Shown piece after piece: positions 1-12,344 of a stretch of DNA of 64,000 nucleotides (position 1 is the stretch's first letter; each line of letters begins with the position of its first letter). A program made the translations under genes and the position numbers. The notes beneath the pieces were generated by a model. That model saw only the letters and a list, made by a program, of their open reading frames with translations. It ran no database searches and was not told the origin of the DNA. The stretch is taken from the NCBI RefSeq assembly GCF_021653975.1, contig NZ_JAJKFK010000001.1, positions 774,863 through 838,862 of the forward strand, given 5' to 3'. This DNA is from Amycolatopsis sp. GM8 (GTDB taxonomy: Bacteria > Actinomycetota > Actinomycetes > Mycobacteriales > Pseudonocardiaceae).

Positions 1-57
1 TTAACGAAACTTCAATCCGGCAGCCCGGGGGTTACCCACCCGGGTGGCGGAAGTCCG

Positions 58-63
58 TACGAT
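58..63 (+). promoter_or_regulatory. -10 hexamer of a leaderless promoter for the kinase gene
   Basis: TACGAT ends 7 nt before the GTG at 71, and no Shine-Dalgarno sequence lies between. Spacing fits a transcript that begins at the start codon, so 71 is preferred over the GTG at 44. Confidence 0.5.
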
Positions 64-70
64 CGCCTCC

Positions 71-2053
71 GTGACAACCACCGACACCGGGCTGGCCGGG
101 ACGCTCCTGGAGCGGCGTTACCGGGTCGACTCACCGATCGCCAGGGGCGGCATGTCCTCGGTGTACCGGGGTGCCGACACCCGGCTGGACCGCCCCGTCG
201 CCATCAAGATCATGGACCCGCGGTTCGCCGACGACCGGTCGTTCGTCGAGCGCTTCGAACGCGAAGCCCGCTCCGCGGCCAAGCTGCACCACCCGAACGT
301 CGTCACGGTGCACGACCAGGGCGTCGATGACGAGCACGTCTTCCTGGTGATGGAGCTGGTCGACGGCGGCACGCTGCGTGACCTGCTGGAGGAGCGCGGC
401 CGGCTCGACGTGCAGCTGACGCTGACCATCGCCGAGCAGATGCTCGCCGCGCTGGCCGCCGCGCACACCGCCGGTCTCGTGCACCGCGATGTCAAGCCGG
501 AGAACGTGCTGATCGGGCGTACCGGCACGCCGCCGACGGGTGTGGTGAAGGTCGCCGACTTCGGTCTCGTGCGCGCCGTCGCGAGCTCGGGCACCACCAG
601 CTCCAGCATCATCCTCGGCACCGTCGCCTACCTCGCGCCCGAGCAGGTCACCACCGGTCTCGCCGCCGAGCGCGGCGACGTGTACTCGGCCGGGATCGTG
701 CTGTACGAGATGCTCACCGGCCAGGCCCCCTACACCGGCGACACCGCGATTTCCGTGGCGTACCGGCATGTCAACGACGACGTGCCCGCCCCGGGCATCG
801 TCACACCGGGCATCCCGCCCGCGATCGACGACCTCGTACTGCGCGCCACCCGTCGCGACCCCGAAGCACGGCCGGCCGACGCGGGCGCGTTCCTGCAGGA
901 GCTGCGGCAGATCAGGGCCGCGCTCGGCATGGCGCCGGTCGCCGTCCCGGTGCCGGGCAAGCCGGAACCCTTGCCGGACGCGGAAACCACCATCCCGGCG
1001 TTCGCTCCGGTCGGCAACACCGCGCCGGTCAGCGGACCGCGCGGCACGCGGGCGATCCCGATGGCGCCTCCCCCGCCCAGGTTCTCCCACACGTCGCCGC
1101 CCGTTCCGCCGGAAGAACCGCAGCCGGACGGCGGAACCGGGCGCCCCGCGCTGATCTGGTCACTCGCGGCGATCGCGATCGTGCTGTTCGGGATCGGGAT
1201 CTGGTGGGTCACCGCCGGGCCGACCTCGGTCAGCAGCAGCTCCATCCCGCAGGTCGCCGGGATGGACCAGGCGACCGCGGCGAAAACGCTGACCGACGCC
1301 GGGTTCAGCCCCAAATTCACCCAGCAGCGCAACAACAGCGTGGCCGCGGGCCTCGCCGTACGCACCGATCCGGCGACCGGGACGGGCGCCGTGCGCGGGA
1401 GCAGCGTGACCGTCGTGCTGTCCGCCGGGCGCCCGACGGTGCCCGACATCGGCACCAGCACGTCGCTCACGCAGGCGGAGAGCGCGCTCATCGCGGCCGA
1501 GCTGATCCCGCAGCACGACGCGAACGCCGACCAGTTCAGCAACACGGTGGTCAGCGGGAACGTCATCCGGGTGGACCCGAAGCCGGGTACCCAGCTGGAC
1601 GTGAACGCGCCGGTGTCGGTCATCGTGTCGAAGGGCCCGCCGCCGCAGCCGGTGCCCGACGTCGTCGGGCTGCCGCACGACCAGGCGTTCGCGACCCTGC
1701 AGCAGGCCGGTTTCCAGCCGTTCGACGCGGGCAACGAGTTCTCCAAGGACGTGCCCGCGGGCGCGGTCACGAAGACGAACCCGGCGGCCAACAGCTCGGT
1801 CTCCGACGGCACCATGCGGGTCGGCGTGTTCACCAACAACGCCGTGCAGGTGCCGTCCGTGGTCGGCCGGCAGATCCAGGACGCGATCCAGATCCTCCAG
1901 CAGGCCGGGCTGCAGCCGGACTTCAAGAGCGGCGGCGACCAGGGCGGGCGCGGCCGGGACAAAGGTGGGTTCGGTTTCGTGATTCAGCAGGATCCGCAGC
2001 CGGGTCAAGTGGTCAAAAAAGGCAGCAAGGTGGCGCTGAAAACCTTTCCCTGA
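71..2053 (+). CDS. pknL: PknL-type serine/threonine protein kinase with four PASTA domains
   Basis: Membrane-anchored kinase that phosphorylates Ser/Thr residues and senses cell-wall fragments through extracellular PASTA repeats. The cytoplasmic kinase domain (about residues 15-280) shows the glycine-rich loop GGMSSVYRG, the ATP-anchoring Lys46 in VAIK, the catalytic loop HRDVKPEN at 138-145 and a DFG motif near 165. A Pro-rich linker follows, then one transmembrane helix near 362-385 and four PASTA units to the C-terminus at 660, each opening with a (V/I)P-x-(V/I) segment. A longer start at 44 is possible; 71 is chosen from the -10 spacing. The nearby aroG gene matches the mycobacterial pknL/aroG neighbourhood. 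M. tuberculosis PknL lacks PASTA repeats, so the sensor part differs; the symbol rests on context. Confidence 0.85.
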   Translation: MTTTDTGLAGTLLERRYRVDSPIARGGMSSVYRGADTRLDRPVAIKIMDPRFADDRSFVERFEREARSAAKLHHPNVVTVHDQGVDDEHVFLVMELVDGGTLRDLLEERGRLDVQLTLTIAEQMLAALAAAHTAGLVHRDVKPENVLIGRTGTPPTGVVKVADFGLVRAVASSGTTSSSIILGTVAYLAPEQVTTGLAAERGDVYSAGIVLYEMLTGQAPYTGDTAISVAYRHVNDDVPAPGIVTPGIPPAIDDLVLRATRRDPEARPADAGAFLQELRQIRAALGMAPVAVPVPGKPEPLPDAETTIPAFAPVGNTAPVSGPRGTRAIPMAPPPPRFSHTSPPVPPEEPQPDGGTGRPALIWSLAAIAIVLFGIGIWWVTAGPTSVSSSSIPQVAGMDQATAAKTLTDAGFSPKFTQQRNNSVAAGLAVRTDPATGTGAVRGSSVTVVLSAGRPTVPDIGTSTSLTQAESALIAAELIPQHDANADQFSNTVVSGNVIRVDPKPGTQLDVNAPVSVIVSKGPPPQPVPDVVGLPHDQAFATLQQAGFQPFDAGNEFSKDVPAGAVTKTNPAANSSVSDGTMRVGVFTNNAVQVPSVVGRQIQDAIQILQQAGLQPDFKSGGDQGGRGRDKGGFGFVIQQDPQPGQVVKKGSKVALKTFP

Positions 2054-2247
2054 TCAACCGTAGCCGGCCGGAAAGCGAAATCCCTTTCAATACACAGCTG
2101 TCCTTTATGGACAGTGGGTCGTCCTTTAGAGTGAAGAAAGGCCGCTGTTAGCGCGGGCGAAACACAACGACTACGCTCTCGTCATGTCGGTGCGCTGCAG
2201 TAGTTGCCCCATCCTTTGCTGAAAAAACGACCACAGAAAGGTCGCCT

Positions 2248-3552
2248 ATGCCCGGCCGCCAGCTCAGTGGGCTCGATGTCGCATTTCTCTGCCTGGAGGG
2301 GGAAACCTCCCCCATGCACATGGGCGCGGTGGTGATCTTTTCACCGGACGAGGAGATCCCGCCGTCGCGGATCGCGACCCTGCTGGCCGAACGAGCGGCG
2401 CGGGTGCCCCGGCTGCGGCGCCGGGCCAGCACCACGGTGCTGCCGCTCGGTGGCGCGCGCTGGATCGAGGATCCGGCATTCGACGCGGAACGTCATATCC
2501 AGGTGCGCGAGCTGCACGGTCAGTGCCGCGACGAGGCGCTCGCTTCCCATACGGCGCAATGGATCGAGGAGCCGCTGGACCTGCGCCGCCCGCCGTGGCA
2601 GGCACGCGTGGTGACCGGGCTGTCCGGCGGCAGGTTCGCGCTGCTGCTCAAGCTGCACCATGCGCTCACGGATGGTGCCGGTGCTTTTGCCGTCGCCGCC
2701 GGCCTGCTGGACGAACTGCCCGTCACCGCGACCCTCATGGCGGCGGCCGAGAAGGTGCCGCGCCCGCGCTCGCCGCTGGCCGCGGTGAAGGGCCGGATCA
2801 GCGAGGCCGGCGAGAACGTCGGGATCGCGTCGGCCATGCTGCGCGCCGCCCGGCCGTACCCGGTTTCGCCTTTGGCGGCACCGAATTCGGCCACCCGGCG
2901 GCTCGGGTTCGTCCGGCTGGAAGGCACCGACATCCGGGCGATCCGGAACGTGCACGGCGGAACGGACAACGACGCGCTGCTCGCGGTGCTTTCGGGCGCG
3001 TTACGGCGCTGGATGTCCGATCGGGGCCAGGCCGCGGGGCGCCCGGTGCGGGCGCTGATCCCGGTCAGCACGCGCGGGCGGGGCGGCGGGGCGTCGGCGA
3101 ACCAGCTTTCCGGCTACCTGTGCGAACTGCCGGTGCACGTGGAGGACCCGGTCGAGCGGCTCACCGGGATCCGCGCGGCGATGGACGCCAACAAGGCGGC
3201 CGGGCCACTCGCCGGGGCCGGCGCGATTCCCGTGCTGGCGGGGCGGATCCCGGCCCAGGTGCACCGGCTGGCGACGCGTTTCGCCGGGCAGGCCGCGGGG
3301 TTGCTGTTCGACACGGTGATCACCAACGTGCCGCTGCCGAAGCTGGACCTCACGTTCGACGGTGCCCCGCTGCGGGAGGTCTACCCGCTGGTACCGCTGG
3401 CGTCGCGGCACGCGGTCGGCATCGCGGCGGCGACGTACCGCGGCTCGGTCCACATTGGACTCCAGGCGAACGGTGCCGCGGTGGCCGACATCGGCTCGCT
3501 GCGGGACGCGGTGCTGAAGTCGGCCGCGGAACTATATGAACGATCCGTCTGA
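2248..3552 (+). CDS. WS/DGAT family acyltransferase (wax ester synthase / diacylglycerol acyltransferase)
   Basis: 434 residues, close to the usual length of this family, which joins acyl-CoA to diacylglycerol or a fatty alcohol to make storage lipid. The N-terminus has the family opening (SGLDVAFL followed by MHMGAVVIF). The catalytic motif HHxxxDG is intact at residues 137-143 (HHALTDG). A C-terminal condensation-like half follows, with the NVPLP segment near 355. The ATG at 2248 is preceded by GAAAGG 9-14 nt upstream. The gene stands alone, about 195 bp after the kinase. The preferred substrate cannot be read from the sequence. Confidence 0.9.
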   Translation: MPGRQLSGLDVAFLCLEGETSPMHMGAVVIFSPDEEIPPSRIATLLAERAARVPRLRRRASTTVLPLGGARWIEDPAFDAERHIQVRELHGQCRDEALASHTAQWIEEPLDLRRPPWQARVVTGLSGGRFALLLKLHHALTDGAGAFAVAAGLLDELPVTATLMAAAEKVPRPRSPLAAVKGRISEAGENVGIASAMLRAARPYPVSPLAAPNSATRRLGFVRLEGTDIRAIRNVHGGTDNDALLAVLSGALRRWMSDRGQAAGRPVRALIPVSTRGRGGGASANQLSGYLCELPVHVEDPVERLTGIRAAMDANKAAGPLAGAGAIPVLAGRIPAQVHRLATRFAGQAAGLLFDTVITNVPLPKLDLTFDGAPLREVYPLVPLASRHAVGIAAATYRGSVHIGLQANGAAVADIGSLRDAVLKSAAELYERSV

Positions 3553-3583
3553 CTTTGTGACCTTGGTGCGTCAGAATTGAGTC

Positions 3584-4138
3584 ATGCCGGTCCCCACTGC
3601 CGCCTGGCTTTCGCGCGCGACACGTAGCGCGCTCATCGTCCCGGTTCCCGAGACCGAACCGCTGGTGACGGCGCATCGGCGCACCCTCGGTGACGCGCCG
3701 GTGTCCACAGTGCCGACACACGTCACAGTGCTGTACCCATTCGTCCATCCGAACAGGATCGGGCCGGAGACGTTCGGTGAACTCGCGGCCGCACTGGCCG
3801 AGATCGCGGCGTTCGAGTGCGCTTTCACGCAAGTCAAATGGTTCGGTGCCGACGTCGTATGGCTGGAACCCAAGCCGGACGAGCATTTTCGCGCACTGAC
3901 CGCGGCGGTCTGTAAGCGCTTTCCGGCACATTTGCCTTATGCCGGCGAACATCCGGACACGGTGCCGCACCTGACGGTGGCCGACAGCCGCAGCGGTGAC
4001 GCGGCGGGCAAACAGCGCATCGCCGCGGATATCGCCGCGCACCTGCCGGTGCACGCCAGGATCGACCGCGTCCGGCTGGTGGCCGGCGAGGACGAATTCG
4101 GCCCCTGGCGCACCATCACCGAGTTCCCGCTCGCCTGA
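3584..4138 (+). CDS. 2H phosphoesterase / 2'-5' RNA ligase family protein
   Basis: 184 residues with the two HxT motifs that define the 2H phosphoesterase fold: HVT at 46-48 and HLT at 129-131, about 83 residues apart. Members hydrolyse 2',3'-cyclic or 2'-5' phosphodiester bonds in RNA or nucleotides; the substrate here is unknown. Start is ATG 3584. No good Shine-Dalgarno sequence is seen, and a weak -10 (CAGAAT) ends 6 nt upstream. The gene converges on aroG with only 17 bp between the stop codons. Confidence 0.8.
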   Translation: MPVPTAAWLSRATRSALIVPVPETEPLVTAHRRTLGDAPVSTVPTHVTVLYPFVHPNRIGPETFGELAAALAEIAAFECAFTQVKWFGADVVWLEPKPDEHFRALTAAVCKRFPAHLPYAGEHPDTVPHLTVADSRSGDAAGKQRIAADIAAHLPVHARIDRVRLVAGEDEFGPWRTITEFPLA

Positions 4139-4155
4139 CGGCGGGCGGCGTGGTG

Positions 4156-5580
<1,425 letters not shown>

Positions 5581-5659
5581 TCAGCCGCGTCCGGTCAAGA
5601 CTTGCTCGTAGGTCCCGGACGCAGAACTCGCCGTCCCGAACGTACGGCTCATCGTCCTG

Positions 5660-5697
5660 AACGTCGGACTCGCCGTGGTGCCTGCGAGTCCGACGTT
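5660..5697 (-). terminator. 14-bp perfect hairpin 3' of gltD, built from a dispersed repeat
   Basis: AACGTCGGACTCGC at 5660-5673 pairs perfectly with GCGAGTCCGACGTT at 5684-5697 around a 10-nt loop, about 30 nt after the gltD stop. There is no T-tract, as is usual for actinobacterial hairpin terminators. The arm sequence is the core of the 21-bp tandem repeat found 51 kb away at 56496-56621. The rest of 5554-5725 holds weaker relatives of the same core and no gene. Confidence 0.5.
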
Positions 5698-5725
5698 GGC
5701 GACGGCGAGTTCGACAGTCGCGCCG

Positions 5726-7234
5726 CTACACCACGGCCAGCGGCAGGGCGGTCGGGTGCACGGGGGCGGGCAGGTCGCTGCCGCCGGTCAGGTACTGGTC
5801 CACCGCATTGGCCACGGAACGGCCTTCGGCGATCGCCCAGACCACCAGCGAGGCGCCCCGATGCGCGTCGCCGCAGACGAAGACGCCGGGGGCGTCCGTC
5901 TGCCAGTCGGTGCCGCACGAAACCCGGCCGTTGCGCGTCAGCTCGATGCCCAGGTCGTCCAGCAGGCGCATCTCCTCGACACCGTCGAAGCCGATCGCCA
6001 GCAGCACCAGGTCCGCCGGGATCTCCTCGACCTCGTCGCTCACCGGCACGACCTCCCGCACGCCCGTCTCCGGGTCCCGCGAGACGCGCACCTGCTGCAG
6101 CTCGATCGCCCGCACGCGGCCCCCGTCGTCGCCGACGAAACGCTTCACCGCGACCCCGAACTTCCGCTCGCCCCCCTCGTCGTGCGCGGGATACGTGCGC
6201 AGGATGTACGGCCAGGTCGGCCACGGCGACACGTCGTCGTCCCGCGTTTCCGGCGGCAACGGGTACTGGTCCAGCTGGGTCACCGACAGCGCGCCCTGCC
6301 GGGTCGCGGTGCCGTAGCAGTCGGCGCCGGTGTCCCCGCCGCCGATGACCACGACATGCTTGCCCGCCGCGTCGATCTCCGGTGGGCCGTCGCCCTCGAC
6401 CTGCCTGTTGGCCTGCACCAGGTGTTCCATCGCGAGATGAACGCCGGCCAGCTCCCGGCCGGGGGTGACCGTGTCGTCCCGGCCACGCAGCGCGCCGACC
6501 GCGAGCACCACCGCGTCGTACTGCGCCCGCAGGTCCTCGACGGTCAGGTCCACCCCGACCTCGCACCCGGTGACGAACTGGGTGCCCTCCTTGCGCAGCT
6601 GCGCGAGCCGCCGGTCGAGGTGCTTCTTCTCCATCTTGAACGCCGGGATCCCGTACCGCAGCAGCCCGCCGAGCCGGTCGTCCCGCTCGAACACGGTCAC
6701 CTCGTGCCCGGCCCTGGTCAGCTGCTGCGCCGCCGCCAGACCGGCCGGTCCGGAGCCGACCACCGCCACCCGCTGTCCCGAGGAGACCTCGGCCACCAGC
6801 GGCTCGACGAGACCCTTCTCCCAGGAGACGTCCGCGATCGTCGCCTCGACCCGTTTGATCGTGACGGCACCGCCGGACATCGGCGAGATGGCCAGCACAC
6901 AGCCCGCTTCGCACGGCGCCGGGCACAGCTTCCCGGTGAACTCGGGGAAGTTGTTCGTCGCATGGAGACGGTCGCTCGCGGCCGCCCAATGTCCTTGCCG
7001 GACAAGGTCGTTCCACTCGGGAATCAGGTTGCCCAGCGGGCAGCCGGCACTTCCCGAGTGACAGAACGGGATACCGCAGTCCATGCACCGGGTCGCCTGG
7101 TGACGCACCTCGGCGTTGCGCTCGTCCGGCGGCGTGAGGTCGTAGACCTCGCGCCAGTCCCGCACCCGTTCCGTCCGCGGGCGCTTAGCCGGCTCTTCCC
7201 GGTCGAACTTCAGAAAACCACGGGGGTCAGCCAC
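5726..7234 (-). CDS. gltD: Glutamate synthase, small (beta) subunit
   Basis: Passes electrons from NADPH through FAD and iron-sulfur clusters to the large subunit for glutamate synthesis. The 502-residue protein shows the N-terminal Cys cluster (CMDCGIPFC, then CPLGN, residues 50-66), a first dinucleotide fold [12 protein letters not shown] for FAD near 143 and a second, [12 protein letters not shown], for NADPH near 290. The start at 7234 overlaps the end of gltB by 8 nt, so the two subunits are translationally coupled. A repeat-derived hairpin follows the stop. Confidence 0.96.
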   Translation of the reverse strand: MADPRGFLKFDREEPAKRPRTERVRDWREVYDLTPPDERNAEVRHQATRCMDCGIPFCHSGSAGCPLGNLIPEWNDLVRQGHWAAASDRLHATNNFPEFTGKLCPAPCEAGCVLAISPMSGGAVTIKRVEATIADVSWEKGLVEPLVAEVSSGQRVAVVGSGPAGLAAAQQLTRAGHEVTVFERDDRLGGLLRYGIPAFKMEKKHLDRRLAQLRKEGTQFVTGCEVGVDLTVEDLRAQYDAVVLAVGALRGRDDTVTPGRELAGVHLAMEHLVQANRQVEGDGPPEIDAAGKHVVVIGGGDTGADCYGTATRQGALSVTQLDQYPLPPETRDDDVSPWPTWPYILRTYPAHDEGGERKFGVAVKRFVGDDGGRVRAIELQQVRVSRDPETGVREVVPVSDEVEEIPADLVLLAIGFDGVEEMRLLDDLGIELTRNGRVSCGTDWQTDAPGVFVCGDAHRGASLVVWAIAEGRSVANAVDQYLTGGSDLPAPVHPTALPLAVV

Positions 7235-10200
7235 GAGCGGCCTCCATCACTGCCTCGTCGACGTCGCGCCCCATTGCTTTCGCCGTCTTCATTGCCTCCA
7301 GTACCCGCGCGTAGTCACGCGGCATGACCTTCGTGAACGACGCCGACCGCCGCGGCCAGTCGCCGAGCAGCGAAGCGGCCACCGACGAACCCGTCAGCTC
7401 GCGGTGCCGCGTCACGATCTCCTTGAGCCACACCAGATCCTCGGGCTCGGGCGGCAGCAGATCGACCATGTCGCCGTTGACCCGGGCGCGGTCCAGATCC
7501 AGCACGTAGCCGATGCCGCCGGACATCCCGGCCGCCAGGTTCCGCCCGGTCGGGCCGAGCACCACCGCACGGCCGCCGGTCATGTACTCGAACGCGTGAT
7601 CGCCCACGCCCTCGGCGACCACGACCGCGCCGGAGTTACGCACACAGAACCGCTCCCCGACCTGGCCGCGCAGGAACATCTCGCCGCCGGTCGCGCCGTA
7701 TGCGAGCGTGTTGCCCGCGATCACCTGCCGCTCCGCGACGAATTTCGCGTCCTCGTGCGGGCGGACGACGATCCGCCCGCCGGACAGGCCCTTGCCGACG
7801 TAGTCGTTGGCGTCGCCGATCATCTCGAGCGTCACGCCGCGCGGCAGGAACGCGCCGAGCGACTGCCCGGCCGAACCGGTGAGTCGCACGTGGATCGTGC
7901 CGTCCGGCAGGCCTTCGCCGCCGTAGCGGCGGGTGATCTCCGAACCGAGCAGCGTGCCCACGGTCCGGTTGACGTTGCGCACCGGCAGTTCGATGTTCAC
8001 CTGGTGCGCGTCCTCCAGCGCCGCCTCGGCGAGCTGGATGAGCGTGCGGTCCAGCGCGTGCTCGAGGCCGTGGTTCTGCTCGCGGACCTTCCGCCGCGCG
8101 CCACCGTAGGGCGTCTCCGCGGGCATTTCGAAGATCGGCGAAAGGTCCAGACCATTGGCCTTCCAGTGCTCGACCGCTTCGTCGACGTCGAGCGCGTCGG
8201 CCCGGCCGATCGCCTCGTCGAGCGTGCGGAACCCCAGCGCGGCAAGGGTTTCCCGGACTTCCTGCGCCACGAACCGGAAGTAGTTCACGACGTGGTCGGC
8301 CTGACCGGTGTACCGCTTGCGCAGGTCCGGGCTCTGCGTCGCGACACCGACGGGACAGGTGTCGAGATGACAGACGCGCATCATGACGCAGCCCGCGACG
8401 ACGAGCGGCGCCGTCGCGAAGCCGTACTCCTCGGCGCCGAGCAGCGCGGCGATCACCACGTCACGCCCGGTCTTCATGGCGCCGTCCACCTGCACGGTGA
8501 TCCGGTCCCGCAAACCGTTGAGCATCAAGGTTTGCTGAGTTTCCGCGAGCCCGATCTCCCACGGCGTACCGGCGTGCTTGAGCGAGTTCATCGGCGAGGC
8601 ACCGGTGCCACCGTCGTGCCCGGAGATGAGCACCACGTCGGCGTGCGCCTTGGAAACTCCAGCCGCGACCGTCCCTACTCCGAGCGAGCTGACCAGCTTC
8701 ACGTGGATGCGGGCGTTTTCGTTGGCGTTCTTGAGATCGTGGATCAGCTGGGCCAGGTCTTCGATCGAATAGATGTCGTGATGCGGCGGCGGGGAAATGA
8801 GCCCGACGCCCGGCGTCGAGTGCCGGGTGCGCGCGATCCACGGGTACACCTTGTTCGGCGGGAGCTGGCCGCCCTCACCGGGTTTCGCGCCCTGCGCCAT
8901 CTTGATCTGGATGTCGTCGGCGTTGACGAGGTATTCGCTCGTCACGCCGAACCGTCCACTCGCGACCTGTTTGATCGCGCTGCGCCGCTCCGGGTCATAG
9001 AGACGTTCGGGATCCTCGCCGCCCTCGCCGGTGTTGGAGCGGCCGCCGATCCGGTTCATCGCGATGGCCAGCGTCTGGTGCGCCTCGGCGGAAATCGAGC
9101 CGTAGGACATCGCGCCGGTGTTGAAGCGCTTGCAGATCGACTCGATCGACTCGACCTCGTCGATGGGCACCGGTGAGCGCTCGCCGCTACGGAACTTGAA
9201 CATTCCGCGCAGCAGCCCGCCTTCCCGCGCCAGCCGGTGGACTTCCTCGGTGTACGCACGGTACGCCTCGTCCCGGCGGGTCGTGGCCGCGTGCTGCAGC
9301 AGGAAAACCGTCTCCGGGGTGAACAGGTGCAGCTCACCCTCGCGGCGGTAGGCGTACTCGCCGCCGGTGTCCAGCCGCCGGTGCGAACGCTCGGCCGGGT
9401 TGTCCGGGTACGCGCGGCGATGCCGGACCGCGACCTCCTCGGCGAGCACCTCGAGCCCGACGCCGCCGAGCTTCGACACCGTGCCGGTGAAGTACTCGTC
9501 GAGCACATCCTGGGACAGGCCAAGGGATTCGAAGACCTGGGCGGCGGTGTAAGCGCTCACCGTCGAGATGCCCATTTTGGACATGATCTTCTGGACGCCC
9601 TTGACCAGCGCCTTGACGTAGTTGCGCAGCGCGTGGCGCGGGTCGACGCCGGTCAGCATGCCCTGGTTGATCAGGTCCTCGATCGTCTCGAAGGCCAGGT
9701 ACGGGTTCACCGCGGCGGCGCCGTAACCCAGCAGCAGCGCGATGTGGTGCACCTCGCGGGCGTCGCCGCTCTCCACGACCAGCGCGACGCGCAGTCTTTC
9801 CTTGGTGCGCACCAGATGGTGGTGTACCGCGGACACCAGCAGCAGCGACGGGATCGGCGCCATCCGGTGGTCGGAGTCGCGATCGGACAGCACGAGCGTG
9901 CGGGCGCCGGCCGCGATCGCCTCGGACGCCTCGCGGCGCACGCGCTCGATCGCCGCCCGCAGCGCCTCGCCTCCACCGTCCACTTCGAACAGTCCGGAAA
10001 GGACGGTACAGGCGAAGCCGGGCAGGTCGCCGTCGTCGTTGATGTGGATGAGCTTGGCCAGCTCGTCGTTGTCGATGACCGGGAAGGGCAGCTCGATGTG
10101 CCGGCACGAGGCCGGTCCGGGCTCGAGCAGGTTGCACTCGGGGCCCATGATCCGGCTCATCGACGTGACCAGCTCCTCGCGGATCGCGTCCAGCGGCGGG

Positions 10201-11837
10201 TTGGTCACCTGCGCGAAGCCCTGCTTGAAGTAGTCGTAGAGCTGGCGGGATCGCTGGGACAGCACCGCGGGCGGGGTGTCGGTGCCCATCGAGCCGATCG
10301 GCTCGGCACCGTTGCGCGCCATCGGCGTCAGCAGGATCTTGACCTCTTCTTCGGTGTAGCCGAAGGAAAGCTGGCGGCGGAGCACCGAATCATGGCTCTG
10401 CGTCACGTGATCGCGGTCGCGCAGCTCGGCCAGCTGCAGCAGGCCCGCGTGCACCCAGTCCGCGTACGGGTGCTTGCGGGCCAGCCCGGTCTTGACCTCG
10501 TTGTCGTCGACCAGCCGGCCGGCCTCGGTGTCCACCAGGAACATCCGGCCGGGTTTGAGCCGGCCCTTGGCCACGACGTTCTCCGGCGCCACGTCGAGCA
10601 CGCCGGCCTCGCTGGCCAGCACCACCCTGTCGTCGGCGGTGCGCCACCAGCGCGCCGGGCGCAGGCCGTTGCGGTCGAGCACCGCGCCGACGAGCGTGCC
10701 GTCGGTGAAGGTCACGCAGGCGGGACCGTCCCACGGCTCGGTCAGGTTGGCGTGGAACTGGTAGAACGCGCGAAGTTCGGCGGACATCGCGGCCGTCGTC
10801 TCGTTCCGGTCGCCGACCGGGGTGTTCTCCCACGCCTCGGGGATCATCATCAGCACCGCGTGCGGCAGGCTGCGCCCGCCCAGATGCAGCAGTTCCAGCA
10901 CCTCGTCGAAGGACGCGGAGTCCGAGGCGTCCGGCGAGCAGATGGGATACAGCCGCGACAGGTCACCGGGGATCAGGTCGGACCGCAGCAGCGCCTCGCG
11001 GGCCCGCATCCGGTTGCGGTTGCCGCGGACGGTGTTGATCTCGCCGTTGTGCGCCACGTAACGGAACGGGTGCGCCAGCGGCCACGACGGGAAGGTGTTG
11101 GTGGAAAACCGGGAGTGCACCAGGGCGATCGCACTGGTGAGCCGCTCGTCCCGCAGGTCGGCGAAGAACGCCGGCAGCTGCTCGGGCGTGAGCATTCCCT
11201 TGTACACCAACGTGCGCGCGGACAGCGACGGGAAGTAGACACCGTCGGCGCCGTCGGCCGTGGCGCTCATGCTGTCGTGCTCGGCACGCTTGCGCAGGCA
11301 GAACGTGAGCCGGTCCAGGTCCACACCGGACGGGCGGGCCCCGCTCGCGTCGGGCTTGCCCGCGACGAACAGCATCGCGAAATGCGGCATCACCGACCGG
11401 GCCGTGGGGCCGATGCCGGCGGCTTCCGCGTCGGCCGGCACGTCGCGCCAGCCGAGCACGTCGAGGCTCTCCTCGTCGGCCAGCCGCTCGATGAGGGAGA
11501 CGGCCTTCATGCGCGCCTCGGCGTCCATCGGCAGGAAGGCTATTCCCGCCGCGTACCGGTGCTGCCCATGCGAATCCGGCAGCGGCAGCTCGAAGCTGGT
11601 CACCGCGCGCAGCAGCGCGTCGGGCAGTTGCAGCAGGATGCCCGCGCCGTCCCCCGACGTCGGTTCGGCACCCGCGGCACCGCGGTGGTCGAGGTTCGTC
11701 AGCGCCGTCAGGCCGTCGGTGACGATGGCGTGCGAACGCCGTCCGCGGATGTCGGCCACCATGGCGACACCGCAGGAATCCTGCTCTGTGGCAGGGTCGT
11801 ACAGACCTTGCTTGCCTGGATTGGCGGAGAAGATCAT
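7227..11837 (-). CDS. gltB: Glutamate synthase, large (alpha) subunit
   Basis: 1536-residue Ntn-type enzyme that releases ammonia from glutamine and transfers it to 2-oxoglutarate. The start is ATG 11837, preceded by AGGAGGT; a longer frame reaches 12077 but has no homologous look. Cys22 (DSCGVAMV) follows a short propeptide and should become the N-terminal nucleophile after processing. The synthase domain carries the Cys ligands of the 3Fe-4S cluster in [15 protein letters not shown]. The C-terminal part is the Gly-rich GXGXG beta-helix domain. It forms an operon with gltD. Confidence 0.97.
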   Translation of the reverse strand: MIFSANPGKQGLYDPATEQDSCGVAMVADIRGRRSHAIVTDGLTALTNLDHRGAAGAEPTSGDGAGILLQLPDALLRAVTSFELPLPDSHGQHRYAAGIAFLPMDAEARMKAVSLIERLADEESLDVLGWRDVPADAEAAGIGPTARSVMPHFAMLFVAGKPDASGARPSGVDLDRLTFCLRKRAEHDSMSATADGADGVYFPSLSARTLVYKGMLTPEQLPAFFADLRDERLTSAIALVHSRFSTNTFPSWPLAHPFRYVAHNGEINTVRGNRNRMRAREALLRSDLIPGDLSRLYPICSPDASDSASFDEVLELLHLGGRSLPHAVLMMIPEAWENTPVGDRNETTAAMSAELRAFYQFHANLTEPWDGPACVTFTDGTLVGAVLDRNGLRPARWWRTADDRVVLASEAGVLDVAPENVVAKGRLKPGRMFLVDTEAGRLVDDNEVKTGLARKHPYADWVHAGLLQLAELRDRDHVTQSHDSVLRRQLSFGYTEEEVKILLTPMARNGAEPIGSMGTDTPPAVLSQRSRQLYDYFKQGFAQVTNPPLDAIREELVTSMSRIMGPECNLLEPGPASCRHIELPFPVIDNDELAKLIHINDDGDLPGFACTVLSGLFEVDGGGEALRAAIERVRREASEAIAAGARTLVLSDRDSDHRMAPIPSLLLVSAVHHHLVRTKERLRVALVVESGDAREVHHIALLLGYGAAAVNPYLAFETIEDLINQGMLTGVDPRHALRNYVKALVKGVQKIMSKMGISTVSAYTAAQVFESLGLSQDVLDEYFTGTVSKLGGVGLEVLAEEVAVRHRRAYPDNPAERSHRRLDTGGEYAYRREGELHLFTPETVFLLQHAATTRRDEAYRAYTEEVHRLAREGGLLRGMFKFRSGERSPVPIDEVESIESICKRFNTGAMSYGSISAEAHQTLAIAMNRIGGRSNTGEGGEDPERLYDPERRSAIKQVASGRFGVTSEYLVNADDIQIKMAQGAKPGEGGQLPPNKVYPWIARTRHSTPGVGLISPPPHHDIYSIEDLAQLIHDLKNANENARIHVKLVSSLGVGTVAAGVSKAHADVVLISGHDGGTGASPMNSLKHAGTPWEIGLAETQQTLMLNGLRDRITVQVDGAMKTGRDVVIAALLGAEEYGFATAPLVVAGCVMMRVCHLDTCPVGVATQSPDLRKRYTGQADHVVNYFRFVAQEVRETLAALGFRTLDEAIGRADALDVDEAVEHWKANGLDLSPIFEMPAETPYGGARRKVREQNHGLEHALDRTLIQLAEAALEDAHQVNIELPVRNVNRTVGTLLGSEITRRYGGEGLPDGTIHVRLTGSAGQSLGAFLPRGVTLEMIGDANDYVGKGLSGGRIVVRPHEDAKFVAERQVIAGNTLAYGATGGEMFLRGQVGERFCVRNSGAVVVAEGVGDHAFEYMTGGRAVVLGPTGRNLAAGMSGGIGYVLDLDRARVNGDMVDLLPPEPEDLVWLKEIVTRHRELTGSSVAASLLGDWPRRSASFTKVMPRDYARVLEAMKTAKAMGRDVDEAVMEAARG

Positions 11838-12161
11838 ACGGGGACCTCCTTCGTCGTCGTCGTGCTTGCGGAAAGTTCCCCCGGTTCTGCTCGCTCGGGA
11901 CGACGATGGCCCGCTGATTAGCGCGACCTTAACACCCAGGAAACACAACGGCACCCTCTCGGACCGTGGAAATTCTCTTCGGTGAGGTAACGATCTGGCT
12001 GCGGCGAACGACATCGTTCTTGATGGGCTGGTTCGCATGCGAACGCGTGTCCAGGGCAGCTCGCGGCTATCCGTCAAGATTACGTGAGAGTTCCCCGAAT
12101 CGCCCAGAAACCCTGGTGGTAGCGTTCCTCACGCTGGTCGGCGGCTCGCTGACCAGCGGAC
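11838..12161. other. Intergenic region between gltB and the btu riboswitch
   Basis: 324 bp with no convincing gene. On the minus strand it must carry the gltB promoter and the AGGAGGT ribosome binding site at 11842-11848. On the plus strand it must carry the promoter of the riboswitch transcript. A perfect 7-bp hairpin (GCTGGTC 12133-12139 with GACCAGC 12151-12157) lies just upstream of the aptamer. Confidence 0.5.
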
Positions 12162-12260
12162 GTGTGCGGTCGCGAAATCCGGTGCGAACCCGGTGCTGTG
12201 CCGCAACTGTGATGGCCCGGACACGGTGTGTCAGGCCGAGCCAGGTCGCCTGCCGCACGC
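12162..12260 (+). promoter_or_regulatory. Cobalamin (AdoCbl) riboswitch aptamer
   Basis: The conserved core is plainly readable: AATCCGGTGCGAACCCGG, then GCTGTGCCGCAACTGTGA, then the B12 box GCCAGGTCGCCTGCC at 12240-12254. P1 can form between GTGTGCGG (12162-12169) and CCGCACGC (12253-12260), 8 pairs including one G-U. It lies directly upstream of btuFCD, so high cobalamin should turn off vitamin B12 uptake. Confidence 0.9.
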
Positions 12261-12270
12261 CGACGCCATC

Positions 12271-12340
12271 CACCTCCGGCGCAGAGGTGCGGCGTGACCG
12301 GTGACGGCACGGCGAAGCGCCGGGGCCCGTCCACAGAGGT
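12271..12340 (+). promoter_or_regulatory. Candidate riboswitch expression platform
   Basis: CACCTC at 12271-12276 can pair with GAGGTG at 12284-12289 (6 pairs, 7-nt loop). Five of its bases, ACCTC, can instead pair with the btuF ribosome binding site GAGGT at 12336-12340. These are mutually exclusive structures, as expected for translational control. This is inference from base pairing only. Confidence 0.4.
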
Positions 12341-12344
12341 CCAG

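Noticed and set aside
9237-11921. Very long open frame (894 codons) on the strand opposite gltB
   Set aside because: The opposite strand encodes a full-length, motif-complete gltB. High GC makes long antisense frames common, and this one has low-complexity Arg/Gly/Val-rich composition with no domain.
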